This document shows positions 54,323-63,729 of a DNA stretch of 64,000 nt, piece after piece. The notes under the pieces are model-generated. The model was not told the DNA's origin. It saw nothing but the letters and a program-made list of their open reading frames with translations, and did not search any database. Source of the stretch: Nakamurella panacisegetis (lineage in GTDB: Bacteria > Actinomycetota > Actinomycetes > Mycobacteriales > Nakamurellaceae); contig NZ_LT629710.1 in the NCBI RefSeq assembly GCF_900104535.1, forward strand, positions 3,321,501 to 3,385,500. The letters run 5' to 3'. Position numbers and translations under genes: made by a program. Numbering within the stretch: position 1 is the first letter of the stretch; each line of letters starts with the position of its first letter.

Positions 54323-56238
54323 CCGGGCGGCCGGCCGCCGGCAGGGCCAAGGCCGTCGAGGTGCTGCCGCAGGTGGTGATCAGGTTCGCCGGTGACTCCG
54401 GTGACGGCATGCAGCTGACCGGGGACCGGTTCACCTCCGAGACCGCGATCTTCGGCAACGGCTTGTCCACCCTGCCCGACTTCCCGGCCGAGATCCGGGC
54501 CCCGGCCGGCACTCTGCCCGGGGTGTCGGCCTTCCAGCTGCAGTTCGCCGACCACGAAGTCGTCACCCCGGGCGATGCTCCCGGTGTCCTGGTCGCGATG
54601 AACCCGGCCGCGCTGAAGGCCAATCTGGCCGATCTGCCGCTCGGCGGCGTGATCATCGTGGACTCCGACGAGTTCACCGCCCGCAGCCTGACCAAGGTGG
54701 GCTACACGACGAACCCGCTCGAGGACGGCTCCCTGGCGTCCTACCAGGTGCACGCGGTGCCGCTGACCTCGATGACGGTCGAGGCGGTGAAGCCGGTCGG
54801 GCTGCACCGCAAGGAATCCGAGCGGGCCAAGAACATGTTCGCCCTCGGGCTGCTGTCCTGGCTGTACCACCGGCCCCTGTCCGGCACCGAGCGGTTCCTG
54901 CAGGCCAAGTTCTCCCGCCGACCGGACGTGCTGCGGGCCAACCTGATCGCGCTGGAGGCGGGCTGGTCGTTCGGCGAGACCACCGAGGGTTTCGCCGTGC
55001 ACTACGAGGTGAAACCGGCCCCCCTGCCGCCCGGGCGGTACCGGACCATCCGCGGCAACCAGGCCCTGGCCTACGGCCTGGTGGCGGCGAGCCGGCAGAC
55101 CGGGCTGCCGTTGTTCCTGGGGTCGTACCCGATCACGCCGGCCTCGGACATCCTGCACGAGCTGTCGGCGCTGAAGAACTTCGGCGTGCAGACGTTCCAG
55201 GCCGAGGACGAGATCGCCGGGGTAGGAGCCGCCATCGGCGCCTCCTACGGCGGGAGCCTGGGGGTGACCAGCACGTCCGGACCCGGGATCGCCCTGAAGA
55301 GCGAGGCCATCGGGCTGGCTGTGGCTCTGGAACTGCCGCTGATCGTGATCGACGTGCAACGGGGCGGCCCGTCGACCGGACTGCCGACCAAGACCGAACA
55401 GGCCGACCTGCTCCAGGTGATGTTCGGGCGCAACGGCGAGGCTCCGGTACCGGTGATCGCCGCCCGTTCCCCCTCGGACTGTTTCGCCGCCGCCCTGGAA
55501 GCGGCCCGGATCGCGACCACCTACCGGACCCCGGTGTTCCTGCTGTCCGACGGGTACCTGGCCAACGGCAGCGAGCCGTGGCTGATCCCGGCGCTGGATC
55601 AGCTGCCCGACCTGACGGTGACGTTCGCCTCGGAACCCAACCACGACAACGACTTCTGGCCGTATCTCCGGGATCCGGACACGCTGGCGCGGCCGTGGGC
55701 CATCCCGGGGACCGCTGGGCTGGAACACCGGATCGGCGGCATCGAGAAGGCCGACGGCCCCGGCACCATCTCCTACGACCCGGCCAACCACGACCACATG
55801 GTGCGCACTCGAGCGGCCAAGATCGCCGGGATCGGGTCGAGCATCGCGGACCTGAGCGTCGACGACCCGACGGGCGACGCGGAGATCCTGGTGCTCGGCT
55901 GGGGTTCCACCTTCGGGCCGATCACCGGGGCGGTGCGCCGGCTCCGGGCCGACGGGCTGGCGGTGGCCCAGGCTCATCTGCGTCATCTGAACCCGATGCC
56001 GGCCAACGTCGAGGCGGTTCTGCGTCGCTACCGGAAGGTCGTCGTCCCGGAGATGAACCTCGGGCAGCTGGCCCTGCTGCTGCGCGGCCTGTTCCTGGTC
56101 GACGCGGTCAGTGTCAATCAGGTGCGGGGCCTGCCGTTCCGGATCGACGAGTTGACCGATGCCGTGCGATCCGTCCTGGCCGGGAGCCATCGCCCGTCGA
56201 CGATCGGGCCGGCCGGGATGTTCGGAGGAGCGTCATGA
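54319..56238 (+). CDS. korA: 2-oxoacid:ferredoxin oxidoreductase, fused gamma/alpha subunit
   Basis: 639 residues from TTG 54319 (overlap TTGA with the upstream stop). The N-terminal gamma domain (about 15-195) begins VVIRFAGDSGDGMQLTGDRF; the alpha domain (about 230-630) has TIRGNQALAYGLVAASRQTGLPLFLGSYPITPASDI, GVTSTSGPGIALKSEAIGLA and PLIVIDVQRGGPSTGLPTK. This is the two-subunit KorAB type that interconverts 2-oxoglutarate and succinyl-CoA with ferredoxin, used in the oxygen-tolerant TCA variant of mycobacteria. Coupled to korB by ATGA. Confidence 0.94.
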   Translation: MTGRPAAGRAKAVEVLPQVVIRFAGDSGDGMQLTGDRFTSETAIFGNGLSTLPDFPAEIRAPAGTLPGVSAFQLQFADHEVVTPGDAPGVLVAMNPAALKANLADLPLGGVIIVDSDEFTARSLTKVGYTTNPLEDGSLASYQVHAVPLTSMTVEAVKPVGLHRKESERAKNMFALGLLSWLYHRPLSGTERFLQAKFSRRPDVLRANLIALEAGWSFGETTEGFAVHYEVKPAPLPPGRYRTIRGNQALAYGLVAASRQTGLPLFLGSYPITPASDILHELSALKNFGVQTFQAEDEIAGVGAAIGASYGGSLGVTSTSGPGIALKSEAIGLAVALELPLIVIDVQRGGPSTGLPTKTEQADLLQVMFGRNGEAPVPVIAARSPSDCFAAALEAARIATTYRTPVFLLSDGYLANGSEPWLIPALDQLPDLTVTFASEPNHDNDFWPYLRDPDTLARPWAIPGTAGLEHRIGGIEKADGPGTISYDPANHDHMVRTRAAKIAGIGSSIADLSVDDPTGDAEILVLGWGSTFGPITGAVRRLRADGLAVAQAHLRHLNPMPANVEAVLRRYRKVVVPEMNLGQLALLLRGLFLVDAVSVNQVRGLPFRIDELTDAVRSVLAGSHRPSTIGPAGMFGGAS

Positions 56239-57308
56239 CAGATCCGATCTCGCTGCACCTGGTCCCTCGGTCCGAGGCCAGGCAGACCCTGAAGGACTTC
56301 AAGACCGACCAGGAGGTCCGGTGGTGCCCGGGCTGTGGTGACTACGCGATTCTCGCTGCCGTCCAAGGGTTTCTGCCCGAGCTGGGGCTGCGGAGAGAGA
56401 ACATCGTCTTCATCTCCGGTATCGGCTGCGCCGCCCGTTTCCCGTACTACCTGAACACCTACGGCATGCACTCCATCCACGGCCGCGCGCCGGCGATCGC
56501 CACCGGATTGGCCCTGACCCGGCCCGATCTGTCCGTCTGGGTGGTCACCGGTGACGGTGACGCGCTGTCGATCGGCGGCAATCACCTCGTCCACGCCCTG
56601 CGCCGCAACGTGAACCTGAAGATCCTGCTGTTCAACAACCGCATCTACGGTCTGACCAAGGGGCAGTACTCACCGACGTCGCCGATCGGCAAGGTGACGA
56701 AGTCCTCGCCGATGGGTTCGGTCGACGCTCCGTTCAACCCGGTCTCGCTGGCCCTGGGGGCCGAGGCCGGTTTCGTCGCCCGGACCATCGATTCCGATCG
56801 CAAGCACCTCACCTCCGTGCTGCGCGCCGCCGCCGCCCACAACGGCACCGCCCTGGTCGAGATCTACCAGAACTGCAACATCTTCAATGACGGCGCGTTC
56901 GACCCGCTGAAGGATTCGGAAACCCGGGACGACGTCACCATCGCGCTGGAGCACGGACGCCCGATCACCTTCGGGACCGCCGGAGAACACTGCGTCAGCC
57001 GAGATGCCAACGGCCGCTTGCAGATCGCCGATACCGCCGGTCATGACCCGGTGACTCACGACGCCCACGACCCCGACCCGTCGTCGGCGTTCGCCCTGTC
57101 GCGGCTGTCGGATCCGGCCACCCTGGCCAACACCCCGATCGGCGTCTTCCGCGACGTCGAGCGGCCCACCTACGAGGCCGGAGTGGCCGAACAACTACGC
57201 ACCGCCGTGGCCCACCAGGGCCACGGTGACCTGGCCGGCCTGCTCGCCGGTCACGACACCTGGACCGTCGGGACGCCGTCGTCCCGGGAAGGAAACCGAC
57301 ATGCCTGA
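56235..57308 (+). CDS. korB: 2-oxoacid:ferredoxin oxidoreductase, beta subunit
   Basis: 357 residues from ATG 56235. CPGCGDYAILAAVQ and GIGCAARFPYYLNTYGMHSIHGRAPAIATG carry Fe-S cysteines; VTGDGDALSIGGNHLVHALRRN is the thiamine diphosphate/Mg site, with FNNRIYGLTKGQYSPTS and YQNCNIFNDGAFDPLKD. Partner of korA. Its end overlaps the thiolase start by 8 bases. Confidence 0.95.
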   Translation: MTDPISLHLVPRSEARQTLKDFKTDQEVRWCPGCGDYAILAAVQGFLPELGLRRENIVFISGIGCAARFPYYLNTYGMHSIHGRAPAIATGLALTRPDLSVWVVTGDGDALSIGGNHLVHALRRNVNLKILLFNNRIYGLTKGQYSPTSPIGKVTKSSPMGSVDAPFNPVSLALGAEAGFVARTIDSDRKHLTSVLRAAAAHNGTALVEIYQNCNIFNDGAFDPLKDSETRDDVTIALEHGRPITFGTAGEHCVSRDANGRLQIADTAGHDPVTHDAHDPDPSSAFALSRLSDPATLANTPIGVFRDVERPTYEAGVAEQLRTAVAHQGHGDLAGLLAGHDTWTVGTPSSREGNRHA

Positions 57309-58560
57309 GGCCGTCGTCGTCGCCGCCACCCGATCACCGATCGGTCGGGCGTTCAAGGGTTCTCTGCAGGACATGCGCCCGGACGACATGACGGTCCAGA
57401 TCGTCCGGGCCGCGCTGGCCAAGGTGCCCGAACTCGATCCGACCACCGTCGACGATCTGCTGCTGGGCTGCGGGACTCCGGGCGGGGAACAGGGTTTCAA
57501 CATGGCACGGGTGGTCGCGGTGGCCCTCGGCCTGGACACGGTGCCCGGCACGACGGTCACCCGCTACTGCTCGTCCAGCGTGCAGACGACCAGGATGGCG
57601 ATGCACGCGATCCGGGCCGGGGAGGGGCACGTGTTCATCTCGGCCGGGGTGGAGGCGGTCAGCCGGGCCGGGCGCGGCACGTCGGACAACCCACCGGTCG
57701 ATCCCAGCGCCGATCCCAGGGACCGGGCCCGGAACCCCTGGCTCAACCCGATCTTCGCCTCCGCCGGGCAGCGGTCGGCGGTGCGGTCGGCCGGTGGAGC
57801 CGACCGCTGGCACGACCCGCGCGAGGCCGGGGAACTGCCGGACATCTACGTGGCGATGGGGCAGACCGCGGAGAACGTGGCCGGTCTGCGGTCGGTCAGC
57901 CGGGCCGAGCAGGACGAGTTCGCCTGCCGGTCGCAGAACCGGGCCGAAGCGGCGGCCGCGGAGGGCTTCTGGAGCCGGGAGATCACCCCGTTGATCCGGC
58001 CCGACGGCTCGGTGGTGGAAGTCGACGACTGCCCGCGGCCGGGCACGACGGTTCAGGCCCTGGCCGGGCTGAAGCCGGTCTTCCGTCCGGACGGCACCGT
58101 CACCGCCGGCAACGCCTGCCCGCTCAACGACGGCGCCGCCGCGCTGGTGATCATGAGTGACGTCCGGGCCGCCGAACTCGGCCTGACCCCGCTGGCCCGG
58201 GTGGTCGCCACCGGGGTGTCGGCCCTCTCGCCGGAGATCATGGGCCTCGGTCCGGTCGAGGCCACCCGCAAGGCGCTGGCGCTGGCCGGCCTGACCATCG
58301 GTGACATCGATCTGGTCGAGATCAACGAGGCCTTCGCCGCGCAGGTGATCCCCAGCTACCAGGAACTCGGTATCGACCTCGACCGGCTGAACGTCAACGG
58401 CGGCAGCATCGCCGTCGGGCATCCGTTCGGCATGACCGGTGCCCGTATCACCACCACTTTGCTGAACGGACTGCGCACCCACGACAAGACCCTCGGGCTG
58501 GAGACCATGTGTGTCGGCGGAGGCCAGGGCATGGCGGTGATCTTCGAGCGCCTCAGCTGA
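57301..58560 (+). CDS. Acetyl-CoA C-acetyltransferase (thiolase)
   Basis: 419 residues from ATG 57301 (AAGGA upstream). Nucleophile Cys90 in VTRYCSSSVQTTRMA, NVNGGSIAVGHPFGMTGAR with His374, and MCVGGGQGMAVIFE with Cys404. Complete catalytic set. Being coupled to korAB, it may link acyl-CoA breakdown or synthesis to succinyl-CoA/2-oxoglutarate exchange, which is inference. Confidence 0.94.
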   Translation: MPEAVVVAATRSPIGRAFKGSLQDMRPDDMTVQIVRAALAKVPELDPTTVDDLLLGCGTPGGEQGFNMARVVAVALGLDTVPGTTVTRYCSSSVQTTRMAMHAIRAGEGHVFISAGVEAVSRAGRGTSDNPPVDPSADPRDRARNPWLNPIFASAGQRSAVRSAGGADRWHDPREAGELPDIYVAMGQTAENVAGLRSVSRAEQDEFACRSQNRAEAAAAEGFWSREITPLIRPDGSVVEVDDCPRPGTTVQALAGLKPVFRPDGTVTAGNACPLNDGAAALVIMSDVRAAELGLTPLARVVATGVSALSPEIMGLGPVEATRKALALAGLTIGDIDLVEINEAFAAQVIPSYQELGIDLDRLNVNGGSIAVGHPFGMTGARITTTLLNGLRTHDKTLGLETMCVGGGQGMAVIFERLS

Positions 58561-58978
58561 GCTCGGAGCCAAGGGCCGACCGGATGTCGTCGGAGGTCAC
58601 CAGGAACAGCCCGGCCAACTCGACGCCGGCCCGCTCGGCGCCGTCGATCAGCGCATCGGTCCAGACCTGGTCGGAGCGGGTGGCCCGGGATGGCCCCCAG
58701 CGCTCCAGGGCCAGTACGGCCGACCCGCCCGGCGCCTGCTGGTCGAGCACCCGGCTGATCATGTTCATCAGGCCGCCGATCATGTCGGCCCTCGGCCGCG
58801 GGGGAGTGTCGCCGATCGGGATCAGGACCGGCATCTGGCGGCGCTGACGATCGAGGAACATCACCCAGACCTGGCGCGCGGTGATCGCCCGACCGACCAG
58901 GGAGCTGACCCGTTCCAGCAACTCGGCCCCGGTCCGCAGGGGGATCTCCATCGCTTGGGAAGCGTTCGGTGGATGCAT
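58553..58978 (-). CDS. Conserved-looking protein of unknown function
   Basis: 141 residues from ATG 58978 (MHPPNASQAMEIPLRTGAELLERV); ATG 58951 is an alternative start. It has a compact alpha/beta pattern: a helix-rich start, VWVMFLDRQRRQMPVLIPIGDTPP, a helix with MIGGLMNMISRVLDQQ, then GGSAVLALERWGPSRAT and AGVELAGLFLVTSDDIRSAL. No catalytic motif recognised. Its 3' end overlaps the thiolase 3' end by 8 bases (convergent). Confidence 0.7.
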   Translation of the reverse strand: MHPPNASQAMEIPLRTGAELLERVSSLVGRAITARQVWVMFLDRQRRQMPVLIPIGDTPPRPRADMIGGLMNMISRVLDQQAPGGSAVLALERWGPSRATRSDQVWTDALIDGAERAGVELAGLFLVTSDDIRSALGSELS

Positions 58979-59078
58979 GTCCGGCAGTGTGGCCCCGGAC
59001 GCGATCGGGGCCGGAGGGTTGTCCACACGGCCCGCCGAGCAAGCGAGTTTGTGCACAACCTCGGCCGGGCCGGCCTTC

Positions 59079-59948
59079 TCACTCCCGTGGGCGGGCCCCG
59101 ACATGAGCGGCCGCTGCGGTCCCGGCCCGCACGCCGGCCTGCAGCGCGTCCAGGGGGTCGGCGCCGGCCAGCCAGCTGGCCAGCAGGCCTGCGTTGAACG
59201 CGTCGCCGGCTCCGGTCGAGTCGGTTTCGTGGACCTGGGGGGCCGGAACGGTGACGCGGGCGTCCGGCGAGTACCAGGAGGCGCCGTGTCGTCCGTGGGT
59301 GACGACCAGGGCCCCGACCACCTCCAACACGACCTCGATGCCGCCGAGGGCGCTGAGTTCGGCGTCGTTGGGCAGCAGCAGATCGACGCCGCGCACCCAG
59401 GACAGGAAGGTCTGGGCCCCGACCGAGGGGATGTGGTTGGCCGCCTGCGGATCCACCGATGTGGTCCACCCGGCCGCCTTGGCCCTGGCCAACGCGGCGA
59501 GCCCGGCTGGGCGTGACCCTTCGTCCAGCAAGACATACCCGGACAGGTGCAGATGGGCTCGACCGTCCACGTCGGGCAGCACCACGTCGTCCGGCGAGAA
59601 CGCGTTGTTGGCACCGCGATCGGCCAGCATGGTGCGGTCGCCGTCCGGGGCCACCAGCACGACGACGCAGCAGGTCGGCAGCACCGGGTCGACGGCGAAC
59701 CGGCAGCTGATACCGCCCGCGGTCAGTTCGGTCGCAGCGGTCCGGCCGGCCTCGTCATCGCCGACCCGGGCGATCAGCGAGACGTCGACGTCCTCTTTGG
59801 CCAGCCAGGCCGCGGTGTTGCCGCCGGCTCCACCCGGCGCGACGGCCACGGCGGCCCGGGTGTCGTGCCCGAACACCACCGCGCCGGCCAGCTTGGCCAC
59901 CACGTCGAGGCCCACGTCCCCGACGACGGTGACGTGCGGCCGGCTCAC
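59079..59948 (-). CDS. psuK: PfkB family kinase, probably pseudouridine kinase
   Basis: 289 residues from GTG 59948, overlapping the psuG stop (GTGA). PfkB signatures: VVGDVGLDVVAKL, APGGAGGNTAAWLAKEDVDV, and ETDSTGAGDAFNAGLLASWL with the anion hole and catalytic Asp. The assignment to pseudouridine comes from coupling with psuG; on sequence alone a ribokinase-type sugar kinase is all that can be said. Confidence 0.75.
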   Translation of the reverse strand: MSRPHVTVVGDVGLDVVAKLAGAVVFGHDTRAAVAVAPGGAGGNTAAWLAKEDVDVSLIARVGDDEAGRTAATELTAGGISCRFAVDPVLPTCCVVVLVAPDGDRTMLADRGANNAFSPDDVVLPDVDGRAHLHLSGYVLLDEGSRPAGLAALARAKAAGWTTSVDPQAANHIPSVGAQTFLSWVRGVDLLLPNDAELSALGGIEVVLEVVGALVVTHGRHGASWYSPDARVTVPAPQVHETDSTGAGDAFNAGLLASWLAGADPLDALQAGVRAGTAAAAHVGARPRE

Positions 59949-60865
59949 CGACCGGCCCGGGCGAGAGCGACGGCGACCTCGCCGGCCAGAGACGCGTTGC
60001 TCAACACCAGGTCGACGTTGACCGTCAGGCTGGCTCCGTGGGTCGTGTGGTGGAAGAACTCCAGGAGCCGGGGCGTGACGTCCTTGCCGGTGATCCCCTC
60101 CGTCCGGAGGAGTTCCAGACCCGATTCCAGGGTCCGGTCGTGCAGGTCAGGGTCCAGCTGCTTGTCCGGCGCGATCGGGTTGGCCAGCACGACCCCCGCC
60201 TGATCGGTCGCCAGCTCACGGCGGGCCAGCACCACCGCGGCCGCCTCGGCCGGGGTCCGGACCGTCCAGGGCACCCCGTAACCGGAGTCCGAGAGGTAGA
60301 AACCGGGGAACCGATCGGTGCGGTAGCCCAGCACCGGGACCGACAGGGTCTCCAGGTACTCCAGGGTTCCCGGTACGTCGAGGATCGACTTCACGCCGGC
60401 GCACACCACGAGCACCGGGGTGCGGGCCAGCACGCCGAGGTCGGCCGACACGTCGAAGCTGGACGCGGCGCCGCGGTGCACGCCGCCGAGGCCGCCGGTG
60501 GCGAAGACCGAGATCCCGGCCCGATGGGCCAGGGCCGAGGTGGACGCGACGGTGGTGGCGCCGTCCCGGTGCAGCGCCAGGGCTGCTCCCAGGTCGCGCA
60601 CGGACAGTTTGGCGATGTCGTCGGATGCGCAGAGCCGGTCAAGGTCGGCCGGCCCGAGACCGACCTTGACCACCCCGTCCAGCACCGCGATGGTGGCCGG
60701 GACCGCGCCGTTCCGGCGCACCTCGCCCTCGATCCGGTCGGCGATGACCCGGTTGTCGCCGCGGGGCAGCCCGTGGGCCAGGATCGTCGATTCCAGCGCG
60801 ACGACGGCCCCGCCGGTGGCCAGGGCATCCGCCACTTCCGGGTGGATCTGCAGCAACGAGCTCAC
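59945..60865 (-). CDS. psuG: Pseudouridine-5'-phosphate glycosidase
   Basis: 306 residues from GTG 60865 (GGAG upstream); upstream starts up to 60907 are possible. ALESTILAHGLPRGDNRVIA, VRDLGAALALHRDGATTVASTSALAHRAGI, FATGGLGGVHRGA and CAGVKSILDVPGTLEYLET are the IndA/PsuG core, with the catalytic Lys in AGVKSILD. It breaks the C-C bond of pseudouridine phosphate to uracil and ribose 5-phosphate. Confidence 0.94.
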   Translation of the reverse strand: MSSLLQIHPEVADALATGGAVVALESTILAHGLPRGDNRVIADRIEGEVRRNGAVPATIAVLDGVVKVGLGPADLDRLCASDDIAKLSVRDLGAALALHRDGATTVASTSALAHRAGISVFATGGLGGVHRGAASSFDVSADLGVLARTPVLVVCAGVKSILDVPGTLEYLETLSVPVLGYRTDRFPGFYLSDSGYGVPWTVRTPAEAAAVVLARRELATDQAGVVLANPIAPDKQLDPDLHDRTLESGLELLRTEGITGKDVTPRLLEFFHHTTHGASLTVNVDLVLSNASLAGEVAVALARAGR

Positions 60866-61042
60866 GTCTACTCCATGCGTCAAGGGGGATCGGGCCCGGC
60901 CGGTCACGATCGGGCGGGCCCGGAGGTGACGTCATCGGCGACGGGCTCCCGCCGATGGCATCATGGCAACTGCCGCGGTGGCAAACTCCCAGTTCGCCCC
61001 GCGGTCGATGAAACCGGCCAGATCAACCGTGAGGATCACCCG

Positions 61043-61282
61043 ATGTCGACCGAGACGCTCACCAAACCCGAAGAGCAGACCACTGACCGCACCGGTGACG
61101 ACACCCCGAAGATGTTCCACTACGTCCGCAAGGCGAAGATCGCGGAGAGCGCCGTCATGGGCAACATGGTGGTGGCGTTGTGTGGGGAGACGTTCCCGGT
61201 GACGAAGTCGGCGAAGCCGGGTTCGCCGGTGTGCCCGGACTGCAAGAAGATCTTCGACGCGATGCCCAAGGGTCGCGACTGA
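61043..61282 (+). CDS. DUF3039 family protein
   Basis: 79 residues from ATG 61043 (GAGGA upstream). The core MFHYVRKAKIAESAVMGNMV with VALCGETFPV and GSPVCPDCKKIFDAM shows the three cysteines typical of this actinobacterial family, likely a zinc-ribbon-like site. Function unknown. Divergent from psuG, convergent with dapA. Confidence 0.9.
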   Translation: MSTETLTKPEEQTTDRTGDDTPKMFHYVRKAKIAESAVMGNMVVALCGETFPVTKSAKPGSPVCPDCKKIFDAMPKGRD

Positions 61283-61336
61283 TCCTCCGCCGGCGGTCGT
61301 CCCGGCAAGGTCCCTCCGGCATGGACCCGGCGAGGG

Positions 61337-62251
61337 TCAGGCCGGGAGCAGTCCGGACGCCAGCAACCCGGCCCGGACGGTCTCCCGGTCTGATTCCGGC
61401 GCCGGCGGTAGCGGCAGCCGCACCGTGCTGTGCTCCAACACACCGAGCAGTTCCAGCGCGACCTTGGCCGTGATCGCACCCTGGCTCGTCGTCATCATGG
61501 CCCGCACCGCCGGCACCAGCCGTGAGTTGATCGCCCGCGCGGCGACCAGGTCGCCGGAGTCGACCGACCGGATCATCTCCGCGTAGGCGCCGGCCGCGGC
61601 ATGCGACACCACGCTGACGACGCCGGAGGCGCCGACGGCGAGCCAGGCCAGGTTCAGCGCGTCGTCACCGGAGTAGATCCGGATGCCGGTCTCACGCTGG
61701 AGCCAGGCTCCCCGTTCCAGGTCGCCGACCGCGTCCTTCACCGCGATGATCAGCGGGTTCTTGACGAGTTCGAGGTAGGTGGACTCGGCGATCTGCACCC
61801 CGGTGCGGCCCGGGATGTCGTACATCATCACCGGAGCCCCGCCGCCGGCTTCGGCCACCGCGTTCATGTGGGCGAGGATGCCGGCCTGCGGCGGCTTGTT
61901 GTAGTACGGCGTGACGACCAGCAGTCCGTGCGCCCCCAGCCGGCCCGCCTGTGCGGCCAACTGGCTGGAATGGCGGGTGTCGTTGGTCCCGACGCCGGCC
62001 ACCACCGTCGCCCGGTGGCCGACCTCGTCCAGGACGACCTCGAGCAGCCGGCCGTCCTCGTCGCTGGTCGTGGTGGGCGACTCGCCGGTGGTGCCGCTGA
62101 CCACCAGACCGTCGCTGCCCTGATCGACCAGGTGGGACGCCACCCGGCGGGCCGCGACCAGGTCGAGCTCACCGTCAGGGGTGAACGGGGTGACCATCGC
62201 AGTGAGCACCCGACCGAACGGGGCCGAAGGGGAAACCAGGGGACTGACCAT
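61337..62251 (-). CDS. dapA: 4-hydroxy-tetrahydrodipicolinate synthase
   Basis: 304 residues from ATG 62251. LTAMVTPFTPDGELDL, SGTTGESPTTTSDED, VTPYYNKPPQAGILAH, YDIPGRTGVQIA and the Schiff-base lysine in IIAVKDAVGDLE are the DHDPS motifs. First committed step of the diaminopimelate/lysine pathway, supplying the residue added by MurE. Confidence 0.94.
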   Translation of the reverse strand: MVSPLVSPSAPFGRVLTAMVTPFTPDGELDLVAARRVASHLVDQGSDGLVVSGTTGESPTTTSDEDGRLLEVVLDEVGHRATVVAGVGTNDTRHSSQLAAQAGRLGAHGLLVVTPYYNKPPQAGILAHMNAVAEAGGGAPVMMYDIPGRTGVQIAESTYLELVKNPLIIAVKDAVGDLERGAWLQRETGIRIYSGDDALNLAWLAVGASGVVSVVSHAAAGAYAEMIRSVDSGDLVAARAINSRLVPAVRAMMTTSQGAITAKVALELLGVLEHSTVRLPLPPAPESDRETVRAGLLASGLLPA

Positions 62252-62297
62252 GGGCGGAGCCTAACGGGACCCGGCGGAACCGGCGACAAGCGTTGCC

Positions 62298-63521
62298 TCA
62301 GACGGCGTCGGCCGGGTGGCGGGCCGGGTCGTACTTCTGCCAGCGTCGCAGTTCCCGCTTGGGCCGCTTCGGCGGGTAGTACTCCAGCAACGCGTTGTTG
62401 AACTGGGCGCCGATGATGATCGCCATCGAGATGAAGTAGTAGAAGAGCAGGAACGTGATCGGGGTGGCCAACGCGCCGTACGTCAGGCCATGGGCGTAGA
62501 CGTAGGTCAGGTACAGCCGCAATCCGAACGAGGCGACGAAGAAGACCACCGCGGCCAGCACGGCCCCGGGAAGTCCTCGTTTCCATGCGTGGCGGTGCTT
62601 CGGCGCGACCTTGTACAAACTGGTCAGCAGCAACAGCAGTCCGACGGCGAGCGCCGGGTAGTAGGCGATGTTCACCACCGAGGTGGCGGTGCTCTGCCAC
62701 GATTCCGGGAACAGCTTGGGCAGCGCCTCCGGTCCGATGGCCAGGATCGGCAGGCCGAAGATCCCGGCCACCAGGAACATCAGGTAGAGGCCGAGGGCGA
62801 AGAACCGCTCCGCGATCGGATGCCGGATCTCGTGCTGGCCGTAGGCGATGGTGATCGCCTCGACGAACGCGCTCATCGCCGACGACCCGGCCCACAGGCT
62901 GATCACCAGGCCGACCGACACCACGTCCGATCGGCCGTGTCCGAGGATCGTCTTGACCGTGTTGCCGACCAGGTTGTCGGCGACCTCCTTGTTGAAGACC
63001 TGATGCAGGAACACGAAGATCGCGTGCTCGATCTGGGTCAGCGTGTCCGCCCCGAACAGCGGGGCCACGAAGCCGACCAGTCCGAGCAGGGCCAGCAACA
63101 GGGGTGCGGTGGACAGGGCACACCAGAATGCGGCCTGCGAGCTCATCCCGAAAAGAGAGTCGCTCCAGGCCTTCGACATGGTCCGGACGGCCACCTTGCG
63201 CCAGCGGTGCCGGACCGGCCCGTCGGCCGTCGGCACCGGACCGGTCGGCACCGGGACCGGCCCGGCGGTCAGCCGGTGCCACGGCACCGTCAGGTTGTCG
63301 GCCGGGGACGGCGCGGAGGTGGTCCGGCCGTTGCCCGTCGGTCGTGCGTCGGCGGTGGGATCCGGTCGGTGCAGGGCGACGGTGGCGCTCGAGCCGTCCT
63401 CGACGTACCGGGCTTCGGCCGGTGGACGTGGCCCTCCGCGGGCGCTCGGGTCGAGCGCGGAGCGCTCATCGTCCGAGTGGCGGGCACTGGTCACGCTCCC
63501 GAGTCTGCCTTTTTTGCCCAC
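62298..63521 (-). CDS. YihY/BrkB family inner membrane protein
   Basis: 407 residues from GTG 63521; GTG 63494 (VTSARHSDDE) is an alternative. A disordered polar N-terminus (1-105) precedes six spans with FWCALSTAPLLLALLGLVGF, SAMSAFVEAITIAYGQHEIRHP and LLFYYFISMAIIIGAQFNNALLEYY, the UPF0761/YihY pattern. Formerly called ribonuclease BN; a transporter or envelope role is more likely. Ends with a basic tail (PPKRPKRELRRWQK). Confidence 0.88.
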   Translation of the reverse strand: MGKKGRLGSVTSARHSDDERSALDPSARGGPRPPAEARYVEDGSSATVALHRPDPTADARPTGNGRTTSAPSPADNLTVPWHRLTAGPVPVPTGPVPTADGPVRHRWRKVAVRTMSKAWSDSLFGMSSQAAFWCALSTAPLLLALLGLVGFVAPLFGADTLTQIEHAIFVFLHQVFNKEVADNLVGNTVKTILGHGRSDVVSVGLVISLWAGSSAMSAFVEAITIAYGQHEIRHPIAERFFALGLYLMFLVAGIFGLPILAIGPEALPKLFPESWQSTATSVVNIAYYPALAVGLLLLLTSLYKVAPKHRHAWKRGLPGAVLAAVVFFVASFGLRLYLTYVYAHGLTYGALATPITFLLFYYFISMAIIIGAQFNNALLEYYPPKRPKRELRRWQKYDPARHPADAV

Positions 63522-63729
63522 GGCGGGTCAGGCGACCCTCCGCACCGCCGCTAACTTGTGACACTTCCCGCTCGGCGCCCGTCGATGGACCGCCACCGTC
63601 GTGGGTCGCCGGTAACCTCTACCGGGCCGGTCCCGGCGTCCGGGCCGCCGGCGCGCTCGTGCCGGTTGTCGGTGTCCGTTCTCGGTTCTCAGTTCATTGG
63701 TTTCGTGCAGAAGGGTGGGGGAGCCAGTC

